Of a stretch of 64,000 nucleotides of DNA, positions 1 through 8,102 are shown one piece after another. Every line of letters starts with the position of its first letter. The stretch's first letter is position 1. The stretch spans positions 5,703-69,702 of the forward strand of contig CALJKQ010000064.1 in the NCBI GenBank assembly GCA_937973565.1, read 5' to 3'. A model generated the notes under the pieces. That model did not search any database. It was not told where the DNA came from and saw nothing but the letters and a program-made list of their open reading frames with translations. The DNA is from an uncultured Saprospiraceae bacterium (GTDB taxonomy: Bacteria > Bacteroidota > Bacteroidia > Chitinophagales > Saprospiraceae). The position numbers and the translations under genes are program-made.

Positions 1-96
1 ATGATCAATGATACGGGTCATGGCCTCAAAGTCGACCTCACCATTTCTAAAGGGAGTGATGATGGCCACTCCGGTGCCCCTAAATTTATTTTCCAT
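1..96 (-). CDS. dapA: 4-hydroxy-tetrahydrodipicolinate synthase, N-terminal part (cut by window edge)
   Basis: Only the first 32 codons are inside the window. They read MENKFRGTGVAIITPF and continue with NGEVDFEAM, the standard N-terminus of DapA, a class I aldolase that condenses pyruvate with aspartate semialdehyde in lysine and diaminopimelate synthesis. The ATG lies 11 bp inside the 3' end of the upstream DUF6913 gene on the same strand, so the two are probably translationally coupled. The catalytic lysine and Schiff-base region are outside the window. Identification rests on this short but characteristic stretch. Confidence 0.85.
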   Translation of the reverse strand, partial: MENKFRGTGVAIITPFRNGEVDFEAMTRIIDH

Positions 97-598
97 GAGA
101 TGATATTTTCTCTATCCAATTATCAATTACCACAATTTGTGCCAGGCAATCCCCCGGATTATCGTCAATAGTCAGGTCCAGCCAGGGTTCAACATCTTTT
201 GTATATATGCCGGTTTTGAACGAAGCCTGACAGTTTTTCAAAATCAATTGCTGGTGAATATCGAAATCGGCACATAAATAATAAAGCCTTTTAAATCGGA
301 GTGCGAGAAAGGAGGCAATATTTTCATTAAATGCATAGCCGGCCCATTTGATTTCCTTTTGATGATAGTAAAGGCAATCCGGCGCTTCGACCGGTTTTTC
401 CTTCAAATACAGTAAAAATTCCAGGTCTTCCCTATGTACACCTTTTTTCTCAAAGTATTGGCAAATGGCTTCCCGGCTTTCGCTTCCTGCATCGTCCAGC
501 ATGATGCCGACAGATGCAACTTTGCCCTGAGCAGCTGACGCAGCTATTTTTTTTTCTGCACTGTCTAACAACCATTTTTTTAACCAATTCAGAGCCAT
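86..598 (-). CDS. DUF6913-type protein of unknown function
   Basis: A 170-residue cytoplasmic protein with no signal peptide. The amphipathic basic start (MALNWLKKWLLDSAEKK), a middle 'WAGYAFNENIASFLAL' segment and the ending around 'DNPGDCLAQIVVIDNWIEKI' resemble the Bacteroidota family now called DUF6913, from memory of the family and not from a search. Members commonly lie directly before dapA, and here the stop codon lies inside the dapA reading frame (11 bp overlap). That suggests co-expression with lysine/DAP synthesis, but no biochemical role is known. A separate TAnnTTTG element precedes it, so it is not merely read through from the epimerase gene. Confidence 0.7.
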   Translation of the reverse strand: MALNWLKKWLLDSAEKKIAASAAQGKVASVGIMLDDAGSESREAICQYFEKKGVHREDLEFLLYLKEKPVEAPDCLYYHQKEIKWAGYAFNENIASFLALRFKRLYYLCADFDIHQQLILKNCQASFKTGIYTKDVEPWLDLTIDDNPGDCLAQIVVIDNWIEKISSHGK

Positions 599-614
599 AT
601 ACTTCGCTGTGGGG

Positions 615-622
615 CAAAGATA
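615..622 (-). promoter_or_regulatory. Candidate -7 element for DUF6913-dapA
   Basis: On the minus strand this reads TATCTTTG, a perfect TAnnTTTG Bacteroidota -7 box, 17 bp before the ATG at 598. No clear TTTG -33 box is found 19-21 bp upstream, so the promoter rests on the -7 element only. Confidence 0.4.
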
Positions 623-644
623 AAATTTCTCCGTGAAAATGGCT

Positions 645-1550
645 TTAAACCTGTCTTGATCTTAAGTCTTGGATAGCCTGATGGAGTTCCGGGAAGGTAA
701 AATTGAAATTGTTTTTCATGAGGATAGCCGGCAATACACGGGTGCTGTCCAAAACCACGTGCGACATTTCGCCCAAAATTAATTTTAGCACAAATGTAGG
801 TACAGGTGCAGTCCACGTAAAAAAGCCAAGTGAATTCCTGATAACTGAAACCATGTCTTTGTTGCTCATGGCAGCCGGTCCTACCGCATTGATGGGTCCA
901 TGATATCTATCATCCTCAATGCAGGCTACTATTATGGAGCAAAGGTCATCAATGTGGATCCAGGATTGCCTTTGATGTCCATTTCCAAAATATGGCAGTA
1001 ATCTTAGCGTAGGAACCGTCTGCATCATTTTAGGCAGTGCACCTCCCCGTGTTGAAAGCACAATACCAATGCGTGTCAAAACCTTTCTGTGTGCATCTAC
1101 GGAAGCATGTGCCGACTCCCATGCTTGAACACATGAGGAAAGAAAACCATTGCCGGCAGTGCTGTCTTCATCCAAAATTTCACTTCCCCGATCGCCATAA
1201 AATCCAATGGCAGAAGCGCCAATATAGAGCTGAGGTGTGTGACCTTTTTCCTTTAACCAGGTAGCCAGACTTAGGGCAGGAGCTACTCTGGACTGTATCA
1301 ATTCATTTTTTCTGGCATTTGTCCATCTGGCATCAGCAATACCCGCACCTGCCAGGTTTATGACCACATCCGGCATGCTGCCGATATCCTTGATCTCAGA
1401 ACGTTCCGGCTGCCATTGAGCATATGAAACACCATTGTTCTCAGATTGCAAAGACCTTGATAAGATTGTAACCCTGTATTGTTTTTTTAATCGATCAGCC
1501 AGGTGTTTGCCTATTAACCCTGTACCTCCGGCAATCAAAACAGACTTCAT
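645..1550 (-). CDS. TIGR01777-family NAD(P)-dependent epimerase/oxidoreductase
   Basis: A 301-residue extended short-chain dehydrogenase of the YfcH/SDR39U1 type. The N-terminal Rossmann motif is clear in MKSVLIAGGTGLIGKHLADRL (GGTGLIG), and family segments 'VINLAGAGIADARWT', 'SAIGFYGDRG', 'TRIGIVLSTRGGALPKM' and 'SWIHIDDL' follow in order, with a C-terminal DUF1731-like end. An upstream in-frame ATG at 1631 would add 27 hydrophobic residues and run into the terminator of the preceding gene, so the ATG at 1550, which begins directly with the nucleotide-binding strand, is chosen. The substrate is unknown; family members are often called cell-division-inhibitor SulA homologues, a historical misnomer. 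Confidence 0.88.
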   Translation of the reverse strand: MKSVLIAGGTGLIGKHLADRLKKQYRVTILSRSLQSENNGVSYAQWQPERSEIKDIGSMPDVVINLAGAGIADARWTNARKNELIQSRVAPALSLATWLKEKGHTPQLYIGASAIGFYGDRGSEILDEDSTAGNGFLSSCVQAWESAHASVDAHRKVLTRIGIVLSTRGGALPKMMQTVPTLRLLPYFGNGHQRQSWIHIDDLCSIIVACIEDDRYHGPINAVGPAAMSNKDMVSVIRNSLGFFTWTAPVPTFVLKLILGEMSHVVLDSTRVLPAILMKNNFNFTFPELHQAIQDLRSRQV

Positions 1551-1592
1551 GATAAGATTTTGAATACTAACAAAAAGAAAGGGGCTGGGTTT

Positions 1593-1628
1593 AAATAAAA
1601 AATCCGGACAGAACTTCTCTGCCCGGAT
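1593..1628 (-). terminator. Intrinsic terminator after the duplicated-half lipoprotein gene
   Basis: On the minus strand a hairpin of ATCCGG/CCGGAT plus CAGA/TCTG with one internal mismatch and a 5-nt loop is followed directly by a T-rich run (TTTTTTATTT). It lies 27 bp beyond the stop of the lipoprotein gene. Confidence 0.8.
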
Positions 1629-1654
1629 CAAAGACCTTCTATAAAACTAAATTT

Positions 1655-2341
1655 TTAACCTCTGCAGGCTTCTTTGGCTGCCCTTAATTCTTCAGCTGAG
1701 TTGATGGTTTGTACAGTACCGTCTTCCAGTGTAATGGAAATCGGGAAAACAAACTGAGGTCTGCTTTTGGTTCCTTTCAATGATTTAATTAATTCTGCCA
1801 TTGCAGCCTGATCTGCAACAGTAACTTCGCCGTTTACGGTTGTCAGGGTGATTGGAAAATTAAGTGTAAAACAAGGAACACCATGTCCTCCACCATTGCC
1901 ATGTCCGGGACCGTGACCAGGACCGTGACCAGGACCATGTCCGGTTCCATCTACTTTACAGCCGGCAATCAAAGCCCTGAGATCCTCTGTAGATGTAATA
2001 TCCACAATGGCTCCGTCTTCTGTTGTAACAGAATATGGAAACTGGATTTTGGGTCTTCCTTTGATTTCTGGGTTGTTTTCTTTCCATGCTTTAAAGGCAG
2101 CTTTCATTTCTTCATAAGAAGCGACTACCTGGGTGGTTGAGTCGGCAAAAACTACGGTTACCGGGAAATTGATTTCAAAACAACCGTTTTTGCCGGTTCT
2201 GGTTTCTGAGCATATTTCATCCAATGCGGAATTAACGAAATTTTCGGTGTCTGTTGTACTGTCGTCAGACGTACATGCGGTAAATGCAAATGTAAATAGC
2301 ATCAAAGCAAAAGCAACTGGCAGAAAAAATCTGTACTTCAT
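1655..2341 (-). CDS. Lipoprotein with two homologous halves joined by a Gly-His-Gly-Pro linker
   Basis: A 228-residue secreted protein. A hydrophobic signal is followed by a lipobox-like FTAC with Cys23, then an acidic stretch. Residues ~54-128 and ~156-228 are related: each begins Cys-Phe-x-x-Asn-Phe-Pro, has 'EMKAAFKAW' or 'AMAELIKSL' in the middle, then 'RPKIQFPYSVTTEDG' or 'RPQFVFPISITLEDG', and ends with a Cys near the C-terminus of the half. The halves are joined by a GHGP repeat (residues ~132-150) that could bind metal. It is transcribed divergently from the sigma-factor gene. I do not recognise a named family; an adhesive or metal-binding surface role is speculative. Confidence 0.75.
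   Translation of the reverse strand: MKYRFFLPVAFALMLFTFAFTACTSDDSTTDTENFVNSALDEICSETRTGKNGCFEINFPVTVVFADSTTQVVASYEEMKAAFKAWKENNPEIKGRPKIQFPYSVTTEDGAIVDITSTEDLRALIAGCKVDGTGHGPGHGPGHGPGHGNGGGHGVPCFTLNFPITLTTVNGEVTVADQAAMAELIKSLKGTKSRPQFVFPISITLEDGTVQTINSAEELRAAKEACRG
1905..1940. repeat. Three 12-bp tandem repeats encoding Gly-His-Gly-Pro
   Basis: Three near-identical 12-mers of the form CC(A/G)GGACCGTGA, the last one diverged, encode the GHGP linker. In-frame 12-bp units can change copy number without shifting the reading frame. Confidence 0.85.
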
Positions 2342-2367
2342 AAAATACTTTTTATAGTTATTGAATA

Positions 2368-2399
2368 TTTGTAGGTATGATGCAATTTGATTTCTTTTG
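2368..2399 (+). promoter_or_regulatory. Candidate promoter of the sigma/FecR/TonB locus
   Basis: TTTG at 2368-2371, exactly 20 bp, then TTCTTTTG at 2392-2399. This matches the Bacteroidota TTTG-N20-TAnnTTTG form except for one base of the -7 box. The sigma gene starts 28 bp further on. Confidence 0.5.
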
Positions 2400-2427
2400 T
2401 ACTCAATAAAACCAAAAAAAATAATAA

Positions 2428-3003
2428 ATGAACCAGGCTACTTTGTGGCAACGCTTTAAAGAAGGCGACAAAAACAGCCTGAAAATCATATATGAAGAAC
2501 ATATTGATGCCCTGTTTTTATTTGGTAAAAAATTATGTGCCGACGAAGATCAGGTGCTGGATTATATCCATGACTTGTTCGTGTATGTATGGGAAAACCG
2601 CGAAAAACTGGGAGATCCTGTAGTCATCAGGGCCTATTTGCTCAAATCTCTCCGAAATCGAATCATCGATGACTTTCGAAAAAGCAAAAAAATCAATATT
2701 AGCTCAGATATTTCTTTGGTCAAGGATACAGAACTTTCAAAAGAAGAGGAATGGGTGGCTTTTGAAACATCTGCTCAGATCAATGAAAAACTGGGTGGTG
2801 CTGTCAAATTGCTAACAGACCGTCAAAGAGAAATCATTTACCTCAAATTCAATCAAAACCTGTCCTATGAGGAAATTGGCGATATATTGGGTATTAATTA
2901 TCAATCTGTCAGAAACCTTGCACACCGGGCAATTTCAGAATTGAGGAAAAACATGACAGTACTTTTAATTATACTGACTGCCCTCCTGGTAATTTCCTGG
3001 TGA
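2428..3003 (+). CDS. ECF RNA polymerase sigma factor (FecI-like) with hydrophobic C-terminal tail
   Basis: A 191-residue sigma-70 family protein. Region 2 lies around residues 25-85 (LFLFGKKLCADEDQVLDYIHDLF, and the DNA-contacting RNRIIDDFRKSKK), and region 4 around 127-172 (LLTDRQREIIYLKF, then the helix-turn-helix YEEIGDILGINYQSVRNLAHRA). It should direct polymerase to the downstream receptor operon when released by FecR. After region 4 the protein ends in a strongly hydrophobic stretch, MTVLLIILTALLVISW, that could anchor or dock it at the membrane. The next gene begins 49 bp downstream, so the four genes form a likely operon. Confidence 0.92.
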   Translation: MNQATLWQRFKEGDKNSLKIIYEEHIDALFLFGKKLCADEDQVLDYIHDLFVYVWENREKLGDPVVIRAYLLKSLRNRIIDDFRKSKKINISSDISLVKDTELSKEEEWVAFETSAQINEKLGGAVKLLTDRQREIIYLKFNQNLSYEEIGDILGINYQSVRNLAHRAISELRKNMTVLLIILTALLVISW

Positions 3004-3052
3004 TTTAATGAGTACAGCAAAGCGATGAATGCGTTTTAATTAAAAAAAGAAA

Positions 3053-3514
3053 ATGATCAGGGTATTAATAGTCATGGGTTCAGTGTTGCTTTTCTGGTCA
3101 TGCGGAAAAGATGGTGCTGAGGTAAACATTGACGAGGCTCTGCTCCCCTATTTTGAAAAGTTTCAAAAGGAAGCGAATGAAAGAGGGGTGGATTTTGATG
3201 TATCAACATCCAATATTTCAGGGGCAATCGTCAATATTTCGGGCAACAACATTGTAGCCCAATGCACACACAATGAAAATGTACCATCCGTGGTAACCGT
3301 AGATATTGATTACTGGAATTTGGCAACCGAACAGGAAAAGGAATTTTATATTTTTCACGAGCTAGGGCACTGCTACCTCAAAAGGGTACATGACGACAGC
3401 AAAGACAATACCGGCCACTGCCTGAGCATTATGCACTCAAGTGCAGATGCATGCAAATTTGTGTACAACAGCAACACCAGGTCGGATTACCTGGACGAGC
3501 TTTTTGATAAATAA
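3053..3514 (+). CDS. Putative metallopeptidase lipoprotein (HExxH)
   Basis: A 153-residue lipoprotein: the signal peptide ends at a lipobox (LLFWSC, Cys17). The C-terminal half carries HELGHCYLKRVHDD, an HExxH zinc site with a third histidine seven residues after the second, and a following 'CLSIMHSS' that could form a Met-turn. Similar short lipoproteins are common in Bacteroidota and are annotated as putative metalloproteases; no substrate is known to me. Its place between a sigma factor and its anti-sigma factor is unusual and raises the possibility that it trims or senses a component of this signalling system, which is inference only. Confidence 0.75.
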   Translation: MIRVLIVMGSVLLFWSCGKDGAEVNIDEALLPYFEKFQKEANERGVDFDVSTSNISGAIVNISGNNIVAQCTHNENVPSVVTVDIDYWNLATEQEKEFYIFHELGHCYLKRVHDDSKDNTGHCLSIMHSSADACKFVYNSNTRSDYLDELFDK

Positions 3515-3521
3515 TGATAGA

Positions 3522-4484
3522 ATGAAACCAGACTTTACAAAATATGATGTAGAAGACTTTGTGTCGGATGAAAGTTTTGTATCGTGGGTAAACAACCGCG
3601 ATTCAGAATTCTGGGCTCGGTTTGTTCAGGATCATCCGGAGAAGAGAGATCAAATAGCACTGGCAGAAAAACTGGTTGGTGCCCTGACCCAAAAAGAGGT
3701 GGCTCTTTCTCAACGCGCCAAAGCGGGGACCTGGAATAAAATCGAAAAATCAATCTCCGGCACTTCCATTGTTCGCAGGCTCTTTATTGCGGCTTCTGTG
3801 GCTGCAGCTTGCTTAGCTGTCTTTTATGTTACCGGTTTGGGGACACAATCGCAGAATGTTATCCTGGCCAACAACGGCAAAGAAGCCAAAGAAGAAGTAT
3901 TGCCCGATCAAAGCATCGTGGTGCTTACGCCCGGAGCAACACTCGAATATGATGCTGAAACCTATATGTCTGATAGAAAAGTAGCATTAAAGGGAAGGGC
4001 TTTTTTTGAAGTCCAAAAGGGTAGCCCATTTGCTGTTACCACCCATCAGGGAACCGTTGAAGTGCTGGGTACAAGCTTTGATGTTGACGCTATGTCCGGA
4101 AACTTTCAGGTAGTGTGCTATACCGGAAAGGTCAGGGTCAGTCACATGGACACCAAAGTGTTGCTTACCCCCGGCGAGCAGACAGCTTTTGGTAAAAATG
4201 AGCAAAACAAAGAGCCATTCGACTTACCCGCTAATCTACAACCAGACTGGATTTCAAGTTATCTCGCATTTGAGAATGAATCACTGGAAAATGTGATTCG
4301 TGAAATCGAAAATGCTTACAATGTTCAGGTTGAGGTTGAACCTTCTCTGTTAAACGGAGTCAAACATTCAGGTCATGTAGTGAAAGACGATATTGAAAAA
4401 GCCTTGACCAGCATTACCTGGCCCCATCATTTGACATTCGAGTTGGAGGGCGATGTTGTAAAAATTGTAAACAAAGTTGATTAA
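3522..4484 (+). CDS. FecR-family anti-sigma factor
   Basis: A 320-residue inner-membrane protein: an N-terminal cytoplasmic sigma-binding part (~1-80), one transmembrane segment (~82-104, LFIAASVAAACLAVFYV), a periplasmic FecR domain (~112-210, with 'LPDQSIVVLTPGATLEYD', 'RAFFEVQKGSPFAVTTHQGTVEVLGTSFDV') and a C-terminal DUF4974-like domain ('LENVIREIENAYNVQVEVE') resembling the STN fold. The chosen ATG is 7 bp after the metallopeptidase stop; a longer frame would overlap that gene. In Bacteroidota such proteins hold the sigma factor and pass on the signal from the TonB receptor. The 3' end overlaps the start of the receptor gene. Confidence 0.93.
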   Translation: MKPDFTKYDVEDFVSDESFVSWVNNRDSEFWARFVQDHPEKRDQIALAEKLVGALTQKEVALSQRAKAGTWNKIEKSISGTSIVRRLFIAASVAAACLAVFYVTGLGTQSQNVILANNGKEAKEEVLPDQSIVVLTPGATLEYDAETYMSDRKVALKGRAFFEVQKGSPFAVTTHQGTVEVLGTSFDVDAMSGNFQVVCYTGKVRVSHMDTKVLLTPGEQTAFGKNEQNKEPFDLPANLQPDWISSYLAFENESLENVIREIENAYNVQVEVEPSLLNGVKHSGHVVKDDIEKALTSITWPHHLTFELEGDVVKIVNKVD

Positions 4485-7059
4485 AAAGACAAGGATATAT
4501 ACCCTTCTAGTTTTTTTGTTTTGTGCAGCATCACTGGCTGCTCAAACGGGGATTACTTTGGGCAAATTTATCGACTATTTATCTGACCGGTATCAAATAG
4601 ATGTAGCCATTGACCCGTCTTTGCTCAATCAATACCAGATAGATCCGGCTTCTATTAACGAAAAAAACGTTGTAGCTTCTCTGGAGCAAATATTTGAGAA
4701 AGCCGGGCTTGAGTATTATTATCTGGACCAAAATCAGATTTTGCTCAGACGATCCAATGTGGTTTTAAACCCTGAAGCCAAAAAGTTCAATGGGAAGGTA
4801 GTGGATGCCGTTACAGGAAACCCTCTGCCTTTTGCTGCTGTTTACACAGTAGGTTTTCATAACGGTGTTGCTTGTGACGAAGCCGGCAACTTTTCCATCC
4901 AACTGGAAGACAACAAGTCCGATAGCATAGAGTGTTCTTTTTTAGGATATGACAAAATCAGGTTATCGTCTGCCAAATCAAACGGAATCGTCATACGCTT
5001 ACAACCCCAGCCACAAACGGTTGAAAGGATTACCATCGTCGCGTCGGCACAGCATTATGTAAGTGGTATGAAATCCGAATACAATGCCAACTATCATAGC
5101 TATAGTTATACCAATGTAGCGGGTCAGGACTTACATCGCAGCATTCAGAAACTATCCGGAGTTACCAAATCAGACAAAGCTACTGCCGGTATACGGGGGT
5201 ACGGAAGTGACAAGACCCTTACTATGGTCGACAATATCCCTGTATTAAATACAGGACATTATTACAATATCATCAGTGGTCTTAATGAGCTCTATTTTGA
5301 TGAATTTACTTTGTACAAAAACCAATTTCCGACATCCTACGGCAATGCACTGGGAGGTATGATTCAGTTTTCCTCCACCGAAAAAAACAATGCTACCCTT
5401 CGTACAACTTCTAATCTTCTGTATTCAGGTGCAGCACTTCATTTGCCGGTAAGTTCCAAAGTGACCCTGAAAGCAGGGGGTCGGGTTTCTTATTTGGGTA
5501 TTAATGAAAATGGCATTCTTGCCAGCAATTTCAATCAACTGCGCTTTGAATCCAATAGCAACAACCCTTCGGGCATCGTTTCCAATTTACCAAGGGCTGA
5601 TTTTTACGATGCCAACATTAAATTGAAAATTGCCCCCAATACACGAAGCTATTTTGAAATCAATGGCCTCATCAGCAAAGACAATACGCAATTGGATTGG
5701 GAAAACAACCGCCAGTCGTTTATTCAAAATCAGAGTGTAATTCTCAACCAAAAATTTCTCAACGCCCGACAAATTGCCAACCGAGGGTTATCGCTTAGAT
5801 ATGCCACAACCATTGGTAAAAATTATACCATCACCTCTGATTTGTACAGCTACGAATATCGGGATTCTTTTCATCTCGCCAACGAGAACACCGATTATAT
5901 CAACGGCAATGAAAATAAGATATACACCGATTACCAACATAGCCAATGGATCCAAATGTCGGGATTCAGAACAGCTCTTGAATATAGGATCAGCGAAATC
6001 TCCTCATTAAAGGCCGGGTTAGATGTTTCCAGGATGCAATTGGAATTAAACACTTCAGAAAACAACCACAAGCCACTGGCATTGGATCAGCAGGCTACAC
6101 AGCCGGCGTTCTTTATGGAATACCTGTTTCGAAAAAACAGGTGGACACTCAACGGTGGCTTCAGGATTGTCCAACCTTCCGGCTTTGATCAATTGTATTT
6201 ACAACCCCAACTTTCAGCTTCTTTTAAACCTGTTGATGGTATGGAGCTTAAATCGAGTATTGCAAAAAGGGTACAGAATTTCAACCAGTTTGACTTTGAG
6301 ACCAGATTTGCACAAAACCTGAAGTACTACTATATCAGCCAAAAGGATTTTTTACCTCTTCAGCAAAGTACTTCCTACATGCTCGGCAGCCGTTTTACCA
6401 AAGCAGGTTTTTTGTTTGATGTGGAATTTTGGTTGAATCATTCTACGGGAAGTCAGCTCTTTACTTCCTTAAACACTGGCAACCGAACGGGTCCACCGAT
6501 GCCCTTTAATTACATGTTTTTTACAGGAGAAACCACTACCAAAGGCATTGATTTTACAGTGGCTTACAAAGTAGGTGCAATTAAATATTCATTGGCTTAT
6601 ACCCTGAGTAAGGCTACTCAACAGTTTAACGGCATCTATAAAAACCTAACCATCCCTTCGCCCGATGACAGGAGGCACCAACTTACGGCTGGTGCAGATT
6701 TTAAAGTTAAAAAATGGACTTACAATACATCCATCACTTATTTATCGGGCACTCCTTATCTCAGCTTCGATAAAAGCAGAGACATGGGACCCAAGGATAA
6801 ATCCAACCGAATGGATATCATATCCTATTTGCCTCCCTATGTAAGTTTGGATGCCGGAATCAATTATGGCTTTCAATTAAAGAGATGTCAGTTAACGATA
6901 GGCGCAACGGTAAGTAACTTAACCAATCACACCAATATCAAATTTCTCCAGCAGACAGGAGAGTTTGATGACAAAAAAAACATGAAACCCCTGGTAACAG
7001 GCAATCAATCCTTGATGTTGGGAAGGTTTTTCAACCTCCACTTCTCTACCAAATTTTAG
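4477..7059 (+). CDS. TonB-dependent outer-membrane receptor with STN signalling domain (TTG start)
   Basis: An 860-residue transducer-type receptor. A signal peptide (LLVFLFCAASLAAQ) precedes an STN domain (~26-92), a carboxypeptidase-regulatory-like beta sandwich (~108-185, 'FNGKVVDAVTGNPLPFAAVY'), a plug (~200-300, 'GIRGYGSDKTLTMVDNIPVL') and a 22-strand barrel ending in Phe. The start is TTG inside the fecR 3' end (8-bp overlap): no ATG in frame retains the signal peptide, so translation is probably coupled to fecR. The STN domain contacts FecR, so ligand binding should raise expression of the locus. The ligand cannot be told from sequence; the next convergent gene, for a haem-binding protein, is not evidence of haem uptake. 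Confidence 0.92.
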   Translation: MIKKTRIYTLLVFLFCAASLAAQTGITLGKFIDYLSDRYQIDVAIDPSLLNQYQIDPASINEKNVVASLEQIFEKAGLEYYYLDQNQILLRRSNVVLNPEAKKFNGKVVDAVTGNPLPFAAVYTVGFHNGVACDEAGNFSIQLEDNKSDSIECSFLGYDKIRLSSAKSNGIVIRLQPQPQTVERITIVASAQHYVSGMKSEYNANYHSYSYTNVAGQDLHRSIQKLSGVTKSDKATAGIRGYGSDKTLTMVDNIPVLNTGHYYNIISGLNELYFDEFTLYKNQFPTSYGNALGGMIQFSSTEKNNATLRTTSNLLYSGAALHLPVSSKVTLKAGGRVSYLGINENGILASNFNQLRFESNSNNPSGIVSNLPRADFYDANIKLKIAPNTRSYFEINGLISKDNTQLDWENNRQSFIQNQSVILNQKFLNARQIANRGLSLRYATTIGKNYTITSDLYSYEYRDSFHLANENTDYINGNENKIYTDYQHSQWIQMSGFRTALEYRISEISSLKAGLDVSRMQLELNTSENNHKPLALDQQATQPAFFMEYLFRKNRWTLNGGFRIVQPSGFDQLYLQPQLSASFKPVDGMELKSSIAKRVQNFNQFDFETRFAQNLKYYYISQKDFLPLQQSTSYMLGSRFTKAGFLFDVEFWLNHSTGSQLFTSLNTGNRTGPPMPFNYMFFTGETTTKGIDFTVAYKVGAIKYSLAYTLSKATQQFNGIYKNLTIPSPDDRRHQLTAGADFKVKKWTYNTSITYLSGTPYLSFDKSRDMGPKDKSNRMDIISYLPPYVSLDAGINYGFQLKRCQLTIGATVSNLTNHTNIKFLQQTGEFDDKKNMKPLVTGNQSLMLGRFFNLHFSTKF

Positions 7060-7060
7060 G

Positions 7061-7549
7061 TTATTGGCGTTTTAGTACCAGCGAATCTGCGGGATAATGA
7101 CTTTTTAAAGTATCCATTTGTGATTTTGCCCAATTGATGAACCTGCTTTTTTGTTCTGCCGACAAGTTGGCTTCCGGATGAAGTCCCAGCCAGGTATATG
7201 ATTTTAATGGCATTTCGCCTTCTTCCATCATTTCTACGATTTCTTCTAATTTGTGGTTTTGGACCGCAATTCTTTTTTTGGTGAATTCAGAAAAATTGAG
7301 GTGTTTTTTGCCGTCTGTTACGTGGTGATTAAGCCACCAGGCAACCGGTTGAACATTGGCATACCAGGGATATTTAGTGCTGTTGGAGTGGCAATCATCA
7401 CATGCTGCTTTTGAGATATCGGCCACCTCTTGCGGGAAATCGTATTTTGTTGATATGTGATAAGTTTGATCGTTGGATACATTTCTTTCCGGCTTAAAAA
7501 ACTGGATAACGATCAGGACAACAACCAGAATGGTGGCAAATTTTTTCAT
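7061..7549 (-). CDS. Haem-binding domain protein (c-type, CxxCH)
   Basis: A 162-residue exported or membrane-anchored protein with an N-terminal hydrophobic segment (ATILVVVLIVIQFF) and a CDDCHSN motif for covalent c-haem at about residues 50-54. 'STKYPWYANVQPVAWWLNHHV', 'LNFSEF' and 'MPLKSYTWLGLHPEANLSAEQK' match the Bacteroidota haem-binding domain family (PF14376 type) found in oxidative-stress and electron-transfer contexts. The histidines of WWLNHHV could supply the distal ligand. It converges on the TonB receptor with one base between stop codons and probably stands alone. The function is likely redox or sensing, with the partner unknown. Confidence 0.88.
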   Translation of the reverse strand: MKKFATILVVVLIVIQFFKPERNVSNDQTYHISTKYDFPQEVADISKAACDDCHSNSTKYPWYANVQPVAWWLNHHVTDGKKHLNFSEFTKKRIAVQNHKLEEIVEMMEEGEMPLKSYTWLGLHPEANLSAEQKSRFINWAKSQMDTLKSHYPADSLVLKRQ

Positions 7550-7606
7550 GATTTTAGCTTTTAATATTTCAATTTAAAAATAGGGATAATTAATCAGGCG
7601 TAGTAG

Positions 7607-8101
7607 CTATTCTTTTCTTTCATACACCATAAAACGATGGTCAAAGTGGTTTTTTTCATCCTTTGTGCCCGGTTCGTCGTATGTGCAGATCCATTCATCC
7701 TCATTTATTACAGGAAAAAAAACATCGCCTTCACAATCACAGTCTACCAGGGTGAGGTACAATTTGTCCCACAATTCAAGCGTCTGCTCGTAAATTTGGC
7801 CACCACCAATGATAAATATTTCCTCCTCGTTTAATTCATGTGCGGTGTGTAAAGCCTCTTCCAGAGATCTCACAACGATGCATGATGATGCGATAAAGAA
7901 GGCATCCCTTGATACCACGATGTTGGTACGGTTGGGTAATGGTCTGCCAATCGATTCAAAACAATTTCGACCCATAATGACGGCGTGACCTGAGGTTATT
8001 TTTTTGAAATATTTTAGATCGGCCGGCAAGTACCAGGGTATCTGGTTGCCATGACCAATGACACGATTTTGAGTCATGGCCACAATGCAGGATATTTTCA
8101 T
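7607..8101 (-). CDS. folA: Dihydrofolate reductase
   Basis: A 164-residue enzyme that reduces dihydrofolate with NADPH. Visible landmarks are the Met20-loop motif GNQIPWYLPADLKYFK with catalytic Asp28, the cofactor segment VIMGRNCFESIGRPLPNRTNIVVSR, and IIGGGQIYEQTL. The start at 8101 gives the family start MKISCIVAM and lies one base after the mrdA stop; an upstream frame would only add residues encoded inside mrdA. It is the last gene of the mreC-mreD-mrdA transcription unit, where rodA often lies in related genomes. Confidence 0.96.
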   Translation of the reverse strand: MKISCIVAMTQNRVIGHGNQIPWYLPADLKYFKKITSGHAVIMGRNCFESIGRPLPNRTNIVVSRDAFFIASSCIVVRSLEEALHTAHELNEEEIFIIGGGQIYEQTLELWDKLYLTLVDCDCEGDVFFPVINEDEWICTYDEPGTKDEKNHFDHRFMVYERKE

Positions 8102-8102
8102 C

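Noticed and set aside
7061..7549. Haem-binding protein as evidence that the neighbouring TonB receptor imports haem
   Set aside because: The genes converge and are on opposite strands; the protein family is c-type electron transfer, not haem uptake.
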